Position numbers and translations under genes: made by a program. A stretch of DNA of 64,000 nt from Mugil cephalus (Eukaryota > Chordata > Actinopteri > Mugiliformes > Mugilidae). The DNA is taken from positions 2,403,501 through 2,467,500 of the forward strand of contig NC_061786.1 in NCBI RefSeq assembly GCF_022458985.1, read 5' to 3'. Shown piece by piece: positions 31,936 to 44,911 of this stretch. The first letter of the stretch is position 1, and each line of letters starts with the position of its first letter. Below the pieces are notes generated by a model that was given only the letters and a program-made list of their open reading frames with translations, was not told the origin of the DNA and searched no databases.

Positions 31936-34900
31936 CTGTAGTGTCAGTTAGCTGCTGGTTAGTACTACTAGGCACACAAGGTTAACGGCTCTTTTTTTCT
32001 CTACTCGTCATCTTGAACCCTGTGACAATGGTGAGCTAACACTAGGAAGGAACAGAGGGGTGTCGAGTGAAACAAAGGCACTGCTAGGAGCAGTGCGGGT
32101 ATATGGAGCAAACACTAAGGAGAGAGTGGCAAGGATAAAAAAAACATTCCTGTTACCAGGAGGCAACCTTGAGCAGAACTCAAGGTTGCCTGTGACATGG
32201 AAGAAAAATGGGGAGAGGAGAAGAGAATCAGAAGCAACAGACACACATCAGTAAGCGGCATGTGATTCATTTATACAGATGTATTTTTCCTGCTAGGGCT
32301 GTCATAATATCAGACTTTATCGTGAATGAAAAATCTCATGATTACAATATTATCACGATATCAACAAACATGTACATAACCCAGGAAATGCATCTTTATA
32401 TATTTATTCATGTCATTTTCTCTCTGTTGGGAGATGAACTGCACCCCAAATAACAGTAACTGTGCAACTGTGTGAAAATAAAAAGGATAAACAGAGGATC
32501 CACAAGGTGCAACATCTAAACTAACTACAACATTAACTGAAACCATATTATCATTCGCACTTTTTTAACACGATACTTAAATTTCATTTTTTAATACCAT
32601 GATTATCGCCAATACCTGTGCACTGCGACAGCCCTAGTTCCTGCTGTAGACAGGTTTGCAGTGAGACAAATTGAATTGTTACCTCTGTAATAGAAGTTAA
32701 GAGAAGAGACGTGTAGTCTTTAACTTTCCACATTTAACTCTCCTGTTGTGTTCTGTTTTTTGATTCATATAATTTAGGGGTGTGAGGAAGCAGACATGGT
32801 CTCTATAAGCCAGAATCAACTGCCAGGTGTCAGTAATAATATTAGACCTGCCTATATTTCAACATATGAAAGCTGCATCATCCAAAGCGAGATGGTTACT
32901 GTCTCCCGTAGTCAGACTGTTTTTTGTTTTTTTTTCCAAGTTTCTAGCTATCAGTATGGACAACAGCCTGTCAACTATTTCTATTTTTGCCTTTAGATGC
33001 CAAAGAACACAGCTCTAGTGGTTCTGGTGGTTTTCCTTTAAACAACTCAAAGACCTACATTTGTTCACCCTCTACATCCATTCTATCTAGCCCAGCATGT
33101 GTGTTTTAACTGGCTCATTTTCATAATTGTTGTGTTTGCAGTCAATAGAAAACAGAAGCACAGTAAGTAAGGAAACACTGTGGAGACATCTCTTATTCTA
33201 GTTGCTTCAATGCCTGATCAGGCTCACTTCTGCTTTTGTAAGCTTCAGTTACCTAACTGGTGCAGATTACAGCAGGTAATTTATGAAATGTTACATCAGT
33301 GGAAATAGTCAATTTTCTCTTTTATTTGATGAACTTCTACATTGATGAGCACAAGTTAAGTCCAGTAACTGACTACCTCAGGTTCTTGCTGCTTCTCTAC
33401 CAACAAGCCTTGAACCAACACCAAGGAGAAGGAAAAGGTGTTGCGGGTGCTGCAGATGTTCCTCTATTGTGTAGCTGTGTCGGTGTTATTGTCTTTGGTG
33501 TCGTGGGCTAGAGAGGTGGCATTTGTAAGTGGGGTGCTATGAAACTGGGCAAGAAGTGAGAAATGCAAACTCTGTGGTGGGTATGGTACCGAGCAGTGTG
33601 GAGGCAGTGACAGAGAGAAGATGAGAGGGAGGCTGAAAGCCATCACATACAATGCCTCTCACCCAGCCCTGAGGCCGGCCAGGAGGCTGTTTAGCCCCAG
33701 ACTCATCCAGCAACATGCCTCGAAGCCTCTGCAACATCTGTAAACACCTCAGCTGTTCCGCTTAATCCACTCAACTCACGGCAGAAGTTTCAAATCGGCG
33801 CTACCTTCTGCCAAATAAATACAGAATTCCATCTGCTGAAATGTTTCATGCCACTTTGATTCAAGTCTTGACTTTGATAACTTAAAATGGAGCAGCCCGC
33901 AAAGCTGAGGAAATCATATGACTCCACAACACACTCCAAAAGGCCTGTTAGTGTCAAACGCGTCACGCTGGCTCACAGGAGAACGGTAGAAAAACCGTTG
34001 GGTCAGCTATATTTCAGAGCTGTGAAATGTGGTTGTCTGTAAAAAGTTGCAGCTCAGACATCCTGGAACATTCTGACTTATATTTTTAAAGCCTTTTGGA
34101 AACACAACGTACTCATATTTACTACAGATGTGGTCAGGGAGCATTTAGAATGAATATTTCCCCAAAGCTTTGAGGAGCACTGGTGTTAAAAGTGTGATGT
34201 CAGCTTTCTTTGCTGCCTGAAAGATATACTCCAATACAATTCCTGCTATAGCTCTAATTACTCCACAATATGTAAACTAGTTAACATTATATAATAATAT
34301 ATATAAAAGAGCTCACCCAACCGCAGTAATACTAAGTATACTAAGTATTACGAACCCACTGCAATTGTTTATTTTATTATTTGTATTACTTATAATAAAA
34401 TAATGGAGTAATGCACCAGTTGTCTGCTACTGTCTGCATTGCTACTTCTGATACTTTGAGTATATGTAAGTATATGTTACTTTTCTATTAAATAGTTTTT
34501 TATGTGCAAGAATTCATACTGCAGTTTCAGTCTAGTCTAAGTGGCAGCATCAATAATGTGTGTAACAGTGATTTTGAATGATCTAAAATTCCTTTAGGAT
34601 CCTAAGTGTCAGAATATTCATGGCGCTAATTCTTTTATAAACAAAATGAACAACCCCAGTGTGACCAGAACTCCCATAGTTATTCCGCACCGGAAAAGAT
34701 CGAAGTCCAAATAAAACATGACAAGAACTGATTTTCGCAGATCAACTTCTTATGTTTAAAATCTAAAGGAAGTTACGCAAACACTGATACAAAATACGCA
34801 TTGGACAGTGTATATTTGAAATTGAACTAATTATGGTCTGTCTACCTCTTTCAAAAGCCCACTGGCAACTTTCAACCATTTGGATTCTACAACAGACTCC

Positions 34901-35974
34901 ACCTGTTAAACATTCAGAGAATATTTCACTGCGTTTTCTTTTGCGTTCATGCTTTCGAAACCTGACTCGGTGCAACATCCAAATTCCTTATACACTGAAA
35001 AACCACTGACCTATTAGTCAATGAGTCATCACATCTGTTTTTCCTGCTCTGGCTGTCTGACTTTCGACCCCCCACCCCCCCTCCCTTCTGTGACAGTTAC
35101 ACCATCCCCCTGTTCCTACAGACTACAGTCCTTGCACTGTATTTCCACTCGGCTACATAGCCGCATATCACTCCCAAACGTACCTTGTGTCTTGGGATAC
35201 AACGCTGGCTTCCATCATAACTCCACAGATTGAGTGTTCAACTGGTCCGTCTCTCTCAGCTCCATTGAAAGCCACGCCTACTCTCCGGCCCCCCTTTTCC
35301 TCCTCCTGTTGATCAGAGCAGGACTGAATAAGGAAAAACTAAAAGGCAGAGGGAAAATATGTTTCTCTCTGTCAGCCCTCCCCTTAGCTTTTGCTGCTCA
35401 ACTTCCTGAGCTATCGTCAGACAGGAAGAGGCCGAGCACTTTGGTCAGAGTTCCTCTACTCTGTCTGTCTTTTTTTAAATTTATTCATGACGTGCTTCTG
35501 AGGTTTTCTATCTCATGCATTAATGCTTTCTTGCGCTCCAGCTGATCTCAGTGTTGCTGCGTTTGTGGAGCAATAAAGTAACCTAATCATTTCACTTTTA
35601 CCACTTATCTTTGCAATTTCAAAAGCTCACGCTGAAATACGACTCCAGTGACATCCTGTATGTGTGGCCCGAGGGCTCTTTTAGCCACCTCCTCTTCTTT
35701 CTTCTCCCCTCCCCTCTACTTTTTAAGTTTTCCAGATGCTCCCCCTCTCAAACTGCGGAATGTGTCTTGCAAGCTTCACTGTTTTTTTTTTTGTTTTTTT
35801 GCCACCCCTCCCTCCATTTTCCCTCTTTCCTCCCTGCCCCATCTTCACCTCCCCCTGTAACCCTCACAATATGATCTGGCTGCTTTCGGTCCTCCCCACC
35901 TCCTCACATTTACTTGTTTCTTTTCCCCTTGTCACTGTTTTTTTTCCTTCTTTTTTTCTGAACACTTTATACAC

Positions 35975-36415
35975 CAATCAGGCATAACATTAGGACCATC
36001 CACACCAGTATTGTCTATGTCTCCCTTGTGCCTCCAAAACAATTGTGACTCATCAGAGAGGGGACATGGATCTTCTGAGGGTGTCCTGTGGTGTCTAGAA
36101 AAAGAATGTTGGTGGTGGGGACCTTTGGGTTCTATGGGTTGAAGGGAGGGGCCTCTGTGGATTATTACAGATACTTGATCAGTTTGAGATGTAGTGAATT
36201 TAGAGGCCAGGTTAACACCTTGTGTTGTTCTTCAGTTTTTTTAACTGTTTTTGTGTGTGTGCCTGTGTCAGGCTGCATCCTGCTGGGGATGGCTGCTGCC
36301 ATCAAGGAGTGTCATTGCTATAGTGTGGGGGTACCTGGTCTGCTCCAGGTGGGTGCTACATGTCTAAGTATCATCCATATGAATACCAGGTTCAAAAGTG
36401 TTCCAGCCAAACATT
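35975..36415 (+). repeat. Dispersed 'caggcataacattaggacc' repeat, copy 2
   Basis: This is the longest copy: start 'accaatcaggcataacatta', then 'gtctcccttgtgcctc', 'gactcatcagagagggga', 'ccttctgaggg'-like blocks, 'gatacttgatcagtttgaga', 'gaggccaggttaacacctt', 'ggctgcatcctgctggggat' and a terminal 'gaataccaggttcaaaag'. Order matches the other copies. Confidence 0.8.
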
Positions 36416-36954
36416 GAATTGGAAACATTTAAATCATCACACAGTATTGTGGTGAAAAGGTAACTGCACCCCAGAAGCCCCCCCGTCGTAAAGGTGCACG
36501 GACATGCACATGTAGACATGTTCCGCCCGTGCAGTCACAGAGCAGCCATGTGTGGTTTCTGTGCACCTGCTTCCTGTGTGAACAACAGTGACCATAAGTG
36601 GTTTCACTCTGCAGACTCTCTCTCTTTCTCTCTTCAGATGAACGTGACAGTCTTGCGTGAAGATGACTTTTCAGCATCAGTGAGCAACCACTGGATGGAG
36701 CTATGATACAGAACACCATAGACCGTAGTTACAGTTGTGGTAGTCTGGAAAACAACAACACAACGTGGGGCTGTTTCACTAAACATAAATTAAGGGGGGA
36801 ATCCTAACTCTGACCTGAAATATTAATGCTGCATTCACTGATATCGCTAATAATCGTGAATCACTGAACGCTGACACCATCATCTTAGGGTCCTGAAGTT
36901 GCTCTTCTTAAATATTAAACGGCAGCAGTAAAGCGTTTTGATTTATTTTTTTGG

Positions 36955-36968
36955 CCACTTGGGGGCAG
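36955..36968 (+). promoter_or_regulatory. CTCF-like motif
   Basis: The 14 bases CCACTTGGGGGCAG fit the CTCF core (CCASYAGRKGGCR) with one mismatch. In fish this string also occurs inside dispersed repeats, so occupancy is not implied. Confidence 0.25.
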
Positions 36969-38519
36969 CAGAATAAACTGCAAACTATTAGCAAGTTCTA
37001 AGGCAGTTGTGTTAGCTGTTTAGCTGCTCATCCTTAACTTTATCTGCTCTTTGAAAATCCCCTCAGAGACAACTTAAAATGATCTGTGGGTTTAATCAGA
37101 GCAATTTTATTCAGGTGTTAAGTACAGTGGAGCCAGGGGGTGGATTGGGGATTGTCCAAAACTGAATAATCCAGCAGTACATGATATCTGAAATGCATAA
37201 AATCTAATTAAAATCTAATGTGCTGTCATTTATTTGAAATAAGTAAATGTTAATGCGTGTAACATGATTTGATGGGACATGTGCAGGGTGTTCTTCATGG
37301 CGCGTGGACAGATTTCATGTGTTATTTTGTACGCCTGTGCTTGTGCAATTATTGCTCATGATGTGCATTTGATGGTCTGCTCAGGGACTGTCACAGTCAC
37401 CTCAGTGCGTTGAGTTCATCAGCCCTTTTCATTAAAGTGTTAAACACTTTTCCTTCTGATCATCAGCCAGTCAGCGTTTGAATCTGCACGCACACTTGAA
37501 CTCTCAACCTCACCCCTACAAATTGGGTGTAGGGTATATAAGGTATGCACACATAATGAGCATAGCTTAAGATGAATACACATTTATTTATAGCAAAAGT
37601 TATTGAAAATGAAAATGACTCCAAGTAGCCTAAACACAGGGTGACAAAATAAATACAGACTGATAAAAACAATCAACTTCAGAGATTGTAGTGAACGTTT
37701 TCTTATATTTAAGACATAGGCTGTAATTCCACTCACCTACATCCCATCTCCTATTAATTAGAATGACATTTTTTATTACCCAACCTACAGAACCATTAAT
37801 TCTGTAGATATACAGTAGTCAATACCGTTGTCTACCAATCACTATTCTGTATACAGTTATTTTTTTGTTGTGATATTGTGTGGTATATGTTACGTTAGAA
37901 ATCTTACAACATATTTCTTTTGGCCTTCTGGTCTGCTTGGCAACTCATACTGTGAAAATTTGATTTGTACTATGTGTCAGTTACAGGCCACCATATGCTG
38001 CGCCCGAAGCCTACTGTGATGCCTCTGAGTAGGTTTCTAACTAGGACTCTGCCTTTTATCTACTTACTGAACACCAAGACTGTTTTCTGTCTCAGCTGAA
38101 ATAGATACCAGGCATTTGATTTAGGTGATTCACTTGTTTACCAGAGACTGGCTGCAGGATTTGACTGCGTTTCAGCATTCTGAAGATGATCATTGTGGAG
38201 TGATGAAAGAGTGGAGCAGCTGTCGGCTCATACAGCATGAGGTTACCTCCTGATGGAAATCGACATGACAAATAGGGATAATAAAGCCCCATATCGGCCG
38301 TATATGATTCACATACCCTTATGGGATTTATAATACATATCTAAAAATAGACATTTTATAGCTTAATAACTACACTGACAACAGGGTGGTGCTAAGAGTA
38401 GCATTTACACAGCTAAGTTAAACAGGTTTAGGGGAAATTTAGTCAAAGGAAACTTCAGTGATGACAAACTCAGCAAACTCAGCAAGTCAGGTAAAACAGG
38501 GGAAGTAAATAATATTTAC

Positions 38520-38797
38520 CATCTTGGGTTTTGCTGGGAGGACCTGGTATTCATGTGGATGTTACTTAGACATGTAGCACCCATCTCGACCAGACCAGAC
38601 ACCCCCACCCGATAGCAATGACACTCCTTGATGGCAGCAGCCATCCCCAGCAGGATGTAGCCTGACAGCACAAGGCAAAGACTCCACAGGACACCCTCAG
38701 AAGGCCCATGTCCATTCTCCGATAAGTCACAACTGTTTTGCAGACTCAAGGGAGACCTACACAATAGTTAGTCATAGTGTTATACCTGATCGGTATA
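38520..38797 (-). repeat. Dispersed repeat, copy 3 (inverted)
   Basis: Read on the minus strand it begins near 'atcaggtataacactatgac', runs through 'ggtctcccttgagtctgcaaaa', the 'catgggccttctgagggtgt' block and ends near 'gaataccaggtcctcccagc'. The middle part with 'gtagtgaatt' is deleted relative to copy 2. Confidence 0.75.
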
Positions 38798-39866
38798 TAC
38801 AGTCAACAGAGATGTAAGTATGTTTGGAGTGCTTTGAGATGAATGCTTATATCTGCATGCTAGCATGCTTGTGTCCATTTTATCTATTATATTAGCACAG
38901 TAACACATAGCATATATTGGTGCTACATACAATAGATGCTAAAGGTTGGTGATACTGTTAGTATTACACTGGACAAATCAAACCCCCTTGCTGGAGGAGA
39001 CATTGGGGAATCAGTACTGTAATGTAACTTTAACTGTTGCCGTATCGCAAGTTATTATCCAGGACATTCAACCACCAAACAATAATTCGCCGCAGTCTCA
39101 TCTGAGGAGCTCCCTCAAAAATGCGAATGAGTTATGTGTCAAGCATATCCCAGTGGAATTATGACACAGCTGTTGCCAGACTGTTGTATGCGTACCTAGG
39201 CATTTTCCTACTAGTTTGAGTGGACAGGGAGAAAAAGAGCTTTCCCCCATTGAAGGAATACACCTACACTCCTGACACTGAACTGCTGACTGCGACTGAC
39301 TGAGGCCATAGAATCTGCCTTGAGAATTTTAATTTATATTTGTATGCATTTTACATCTAAATTTTAAGTTTTTCATAAACCATAACTTGGTTTTCCTGGT
39401 AACGCCCGAGGGAAGGAGGACTACATTGACCACACTTACCACACTACACTGGGTATGATTCATTACTTTTACTCATAACCAATCCAGAGTCATAAATATG
39501 ATCAACCTCAACACCCTTGTGTCAGCATGAAGATGCTGCTTAGAATCAAAGTCTTCTTAAGTACTAAGCTGGTAACACCTGTCCTGCACAGTAAAAACAA
39601 CCATGAGAAATTCTGTGTGTCCACTACTTCAATTCTTGGATTACAAGACTATGCTTGTAGCTTTAGATGAATCTCAAACCTTAACTGTCGTTGGCTATAA
39701 CACATCAGGAGACAGACTAAAAATACAAAGATGCGTTTTAAAGTTATAGTGACTTCACGCTTCATGCTCTCACAGCTGCTGGTCTTATCAGACTCAACAT
39801 GCCCAGCTGTCCACTGTGGACACAGATTCTCAGCCACAGTCAATCTTCACTTTCTCCACACAGATG

Positions 39867-39868
39867 TT

Positions 39869-39939
<71 letters not shown>
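39867..39939. repeat. (TTTC)n microsatellite
   Basis: About 18 tandem TTTC units without interruption. Confidence 0.95.
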
Positions 39940-39969
39940 CCCCTGTCTCTGTTTATCTTGGCAAGGACA

Positions 39970-40240
39970 TTCATTGTTGTAATGCATTCCCTAGCCCCTA
40001 ACCCAAACCATCTCAGCTGAGTGCCTAACCCTAACCTTTACCACAGCCCTTACCCAAACCTAATTGTTATCTTTACCCTAAAACCAAGTCTTAATCATCA
40101 AACAGCCTTGTAAAGATGTATACATATACAGGCATACAGACCCACATCGTTCTTTGTGAGGACCTTCCAATGCATTCCCTAATCATAACCACAATCCAGT
40201 TGCAACCCTTACTTTAGCTTAACATGTTTTAACTCTCAAA
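39970..40240. repeat. Dispersed repeat with TAACCC-type motifs and 'tttgtgaggacc' parts
   Basis: Two copies of a 'aatgcattccctaRYc' block (about 39978 and 40170), several CTAACCCTAACC-like strings and 'ctttgtgaggaccttcc' appear in a short span. I recall this as a common fish repeat. The telomere-like hexamers here are too few and too broken to be a true interstitial telomere. Confidence 0.45.
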
Positions 40241-41496
40241 ATGTTAACACCCTTACAAGAATAACATGTTCCATGTAAATCTGTCGCAAGTTAATAAAAA
40301 CAAGAGCGCACACATACACATCACTTGGGTTTGCATTGAAAACCAGCATTAGAACAGTCCGTCTTTGTCTCCATCAATCACACAAACTAAGGAAATGACT
40401 GGCCCAATTTTAACAAGGCTGTGGATGATACATGGTATTTGTCAGCATTCTTTCCATTTCATGATTTCTACCCAGTGTTTAAAATTGAGTCTGATGTTAG
40501 ACTTCACTTCATACAATCAAAAATAATCCAAACCTTTGGCCCTGTCACAGTTTAACTGGCCAATAAAAAAAGTGCTGCCAACTCTTGATTCAGTAAATAA
40601 CATGTCTGGATGATTATATTTTTCAGTTCTTCTGGACATGGTTGCCCATTTTCGTCTATTGTTATATATATCATGGAAATGATTTTCAGGAACACAATTG
40701 CTGTTTTTTTTCTGAGGTTAAGATGAACTTTCACGCTCTCAACCATTTGTTGTACTCACCACACACAATATCTCCATTACTTAAAGACCACCACCAGAGA
40801 TAAATGTCACGCTCATTTTTACAGCGTACAGTAAAATGCTTTGCAGCCTATGTTGAAATCTCACCTCACAAATGGTCAGTTCATCACAATCCTTGATACA
40901 AATACTCACTGTAGAGGTGTGTTTAGCCTTGGCTAGGGTTTGCAGTCTTCAAGTGGTACTGCTATGTATTTCTGATCTATTGAAGTCACTTGTCAATCAA
41001 ACCACCGGCGCAGCACTGTCGATTCTTCATTTAATTTAATCTGTATTTTTGGATTAAGTTAGGCAATTCTGTAGGTGGTGTATAGGTGTAGGTTTCCTTA
41101 GTATGTGACTGCTGCTGCCACTGCTAACCACTCTGTCCTTTTTTCCTCCCTAATCTTTCAACACAAATGCAAAAACTAGTTATGTTACTTCTATAGTGTC
41201 TCCTAATAATGAAAAATAGACCCCCCCCCCCCGAAACCAAACAGCTGTATGTGGTCAAATGATGTTGCCAATGGTGATGCCTTCAAAATTGCACTGTACT
41301 ATACGTGAGTATCCGTTGTAGCACTTTCTTTCTCTGTCTCTCTCGCTCTCCCTGCCGCCTCCACGGTGATGCGTGTTGCATTAACGCTGAGGTGAAGAGT
41401 GGGAGGTAGAGGGCAAACTGAGAGGGCTACAAGAGGGATGGAGTGAGCCAGTGAAGAAAAGAGTGTGTGGGAGACTGAAAAACACACATACGTGTA

Positions 41497-41561
<65 letters not shown>
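41497..41561. repeat. (GATA)n microsatellite
   Basis: About 16 tandem GATA units. A 12-base C run lies upstream at 41221-41232. Confidence 0.95.
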
Positions 41562-41562
<1 letters not shown>

Positions 41563-41689
41563 CTGTCCTTCCTCCTGTCCTTCTCTCCTTTGTTACCTAA
41601 TTTCTAAACGTATGATGGTGATGATTTCCCAAGGGTAACCCGCTCAGGTCAAACTATATCTAGAAGGGAATGAGAGAAGGGGGAGTGTG

Positions 41690-42430
41690 AAAGACAGAAC
41701 AATAACCATAAAGAATGATGGTGAATGAGGGATGAGAAAGAGAGATGAGATGGAGAGGCAGATGGAGGGAAGAAGTTGGTCTCTTTGCAGCTTCAAAGAT
41801 CTAAAAGCCCCGAAGCTGTGTGGAGTGCAAAATGGGAGGGAGAGAGAGAGAGAGAGGGAGAAACAAAGAGAGAGAGAGGAAGAGAGGGAGAGAGAGAGAG
41901 AGCGAGAGGTGGAGGGAGGCTGGATTGAGGAGAAGAAAAGCTAGAAGGGAGAGAGAGTAAAAGGGAGAGGCGGAGGAGGGTTTGCGTTGGTGTGTTGGTT
42001 GGCAGAAAGAGCGCTTGTCAAAAAAACCTTCCACTGGCAGAAGGCATGATTCACAGCAGAGAGAGAGGGGGGGGAGAGGCAGAGAGAGAGGGAGACAAGC
42101 GACAGAAAAAGAGAAAAACGGCAGAGATACAGAAAAAGAGAGTGAGAGAGAAACGACAGGGGCAGAGATGCCACTGAGAAAAACAAATGAGGATGCTGAT
42201 TTGAGGCAGAATAACAACACATTACCAGGATGGGACGGAGATCGACGGACTGGATTGACTGATGCCTTTTACTGACTGTGACCATGTTGATAAGGTTCTG
42301 GCTTTTCTATTGATCGGGAGAAAATAGAGCAGGTGGCAGCAGCAGAGATGAAAGAGAGCAAGAGAGGATGCTAAAAATGAAGGCACACTGAAAAGATAGA
42401 GAAAGAGATAGAGACAGAGAGGAAGGATCC
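41690..42430. repeat. Large purine-rich (GA/GGA) tract
   Basis: Most bases over ~700 bp are A or G on the plus strand, in (GA)n, (GAGG)n and (AGAAAA)-like runs, with short mixed stretches near 41.8 and 42.0 kb. Open frames on either strand here are low-complexity artefacts. Purine tracts of this kind can form triplex (H-DNA) structures. Confidence 0.7.
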
Positions 42431-43690
42431 TCAACTATGAATAGGCTCCTTTGACGGAGGTTGACTTGTTTGTGAGAGTGGCGTCACTAATACATGCTAA
42501 TTAGACCGCCCTTAAACATTAGGTTTAAGCTGGATGATGGACCGTTGAAATATGTGAATGTCAACCTGTTCTTTTCATTATGTGAGATAAGGAAGTGATG
42601 TCAATTGAGCTTGGAGTAAATTATGTTTGAACTTATTTTTCCACTGAGTGCTTGAGTTCAGTGTTGGTGAAATTAGACAGTGAGGCAGTGGATGGTCCAG
42701 CTTAGAATGTCTTTTTCTTGTGTTGATGTTGGTCATTTCCTTGAATTGAAGCTAATCATCAAGCCTTGGAGTTGTTATCTCTTGCAAAGCTTTTATATTT
42801 CTCTTATTGGATAAAGTAGCTTTAAAGGATTATTGATGTCACCTTGACTATATTTATGGCTCTAAGTTTGCATGGGGCTTTAAGGCTGCTTTACGCAGAT
42901 TGCAATTGCAGTCTGTCCAACTTTGAAATAAATTCTTCTTTTGAGGTTTTTTCTTTCAGTGTCTTTGGAATGAAGACTGTTACAGCATATGTTCATAGAT
43001 ATGACGTCTATGAAAGTGAAGGAATTTACCAATAAGAGAAGAGGGAGAAGGAAACAAAAACAGCATCCTGGCTGTGGGGAATATCTCAGCCTTCTAGTTC
43101 TGTTCTGTGATTGCTGTTGTTGTACTTTATGTTTTTTCTGAGATATAAAATCTTCAAAACTGACCAAACTGATTACTTTCTCCTTCATAGATAGCACAGT
43201 GGTTGGTTCAAAATGAAAAAGCTGTTTGAGATGACTGACTGGGAGGAACAAAAAGGTTGTACTATGTCATTTAGAACAATATTGTGTACATCTTATACTA
43301 GAATTAGAGTTTTTTAGCTTGGTGTTTACCCCATCTTTGTGGGGAAACACAGATCATGTGAGAGTTTTATCTTATTATCTATCTATTGTCTGACTTCTTT
43401 AACCATTTTTTGGAGCACCTGTCCATTGCCTTACCTACTGATATTGGCAATCCAGTGACAGAAGGTTTTCACATTAGTGCTTTTTCAACTGACTGCATCA
43501 TTTGACATTGATTTTAGTAGTCTAATCAATAGGCTAAAGGAAAATGTTTACCGATTTTAGACAGCACACTTTTCTTCTCAGTTGTATGTAAAGTGTTACA
43601 CAGCTACAGCGTGGAAGACAGGAAATTTCAAAGTTGTCCTGGATTCACTCTGTTGGGAGCTGATTATGCTTCAGCAAAGATCAAACTGTG

Positions 43691-43921
43691 TGAACGGCAG
43701 TGGCTCAGTAGGTACAGCTGTAGGCTTGTTTTCCACGCACCAGAGGGTTAGTGGTTCAATCATTGGCACATGGACCACATGCCGAAATGTTCTTGAGCAA
43801 GATGCTCAAACCCGAGCTGCTCCCAGTGGTTGGCACTGTGTGTAAATTGTCATATGCAAATGAGTAGATGTGTCGCAGAACCGTAAAGTGTTTTGATTAC
43901 CAATATTAAGGTATTTATTCC
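43691..43921 (+). mobile_element. tRNA-derived SINE, second copy
   Basis: It has an A box ('ggctcagtaggtacagctg'), a B box (ggttcaatc, 43753), the 'ttcttgagcaagatgctcaa' block, 'gctgctcccagtgg' and an end with 'cgtaaagtgttttgattacc'. It is a diverged relative of the SINE at 22.5 kb. Confidence 0.7.
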
Positions 43922-44911
43922 TCTGTATTTGTTGAAATTTGTTGAAATGCCAAGCTAAGGCAGCTACTCTCATATCAACATTTAAAAGGCACTTTCATGA
44001 CAAAAAATAGTAATAAATATAATAAAAACAGGAAAGGACCATCATTTTTAATTGAAAGAGTTAGTCAGACCCTGCAAATTTCTTTGTCTTTCTTTAGACC
44101 CTCAGTTCATAGTAAAAGTCAGTTAACATTTCAAGTTCGTAAAAATGTTGAGTTTAGATACAGAGATGTACTTAAACTGGATATGTTAATAAACACTCAC
44201 TTTCATGTGTATGAAGAGACATTTTAATCTGTCCTCAATTTAATTAATTTTTGTCCTTTGCTTTGCTTTCCACAGCCAGACGGTAATCAACAAACACAGC
44301 CAGAATGAGAGGAGAAGCTTTGACTGGATTCAGTTCTCCATCCACTGTACTCACTGTTTCTGTCGCTCTGTGTCTGACGGACTAACACTCTGCTGGATAA
44401 AGATTTAATTGGCTCTGTACAGACAGCCAGAACAATAAACAATCAGAATAAATACAAATGCAGTCACATCGAAGAGAGAATGGAACAGTAGCTTCGTGGG
44501 CATAAAAACTGGACACATTTTTTCTCATCTTTCCAAAAACTGGTTGGAATATTTCTCAAAGTAGGATTCCATTTCTAAATTTAATTTGGACATTATGTTG
44601 TTTGCATTGTTTTATGCCATGGATATTTTTTTTTTTGATAACAAGACTCTTCTGACATGTCCTTAAAGGGATATGCTTCAGTGTTATAATAGGAAAGAAA
44701 AAGCTTAAACATTTTTAATATGACATTTACCCAGATCCTATGTTGCCTGGGCCCTCTCAAAACCATCTGCCGTGCACCTTGCCCATTCTGAAAGACATTT
44801 TTGCAAACAATTTTTTTCTGATGTAGTAAAATCAACGACTTCACAATTCGCTCTTCAAGCTTCACACGTGCCTCCCACCAACCCCTCCCACCATCAGCCA
44901 TCCAACCAATC

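Larger units (their letters stand above)
31196..44911. other. Long non-coding spacer between rin3 and the 44.9-kb gene
   Basis: These two genes are head to head. I found no supported coding exon here, though the first exon and promoter of rin3 must lie at or beyond this region. Contents listed separately: a MITE, two dispersed repeat copies, microsatellites, a purine-rich tract and a SINE. Confidence 0.4.

Noticed and set aside
33663..33737. Minus-strand candidate first exon for rin3 (MLQRLRGMLLDESGAKQPPG followed by GTGAGA).
   Set aside because: It has a plausible donor, but ends in phase 0, whereas the 31195 acceptor needs two leftover bases. No intermediate exon was found.
34900..34978. 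Minus-strand candidate first exon (MLHRVRFRKHERKRKRSEIF, then a GTGGAG donor).
   Set aside because: The donor leaves one base instead of the two required, and the donor is weak.
39998..40045. Interstitial telomere-like CTAACCCTAACC strings.
   Set aside because: Only a few irregular units inside a dispersed repeat, not a true (TTAGGG)n array.
41801..42285. Open frames with Ser/Leu or Glu/Arg repeats.
   Set aside because: They are products of the purine-rich tract.
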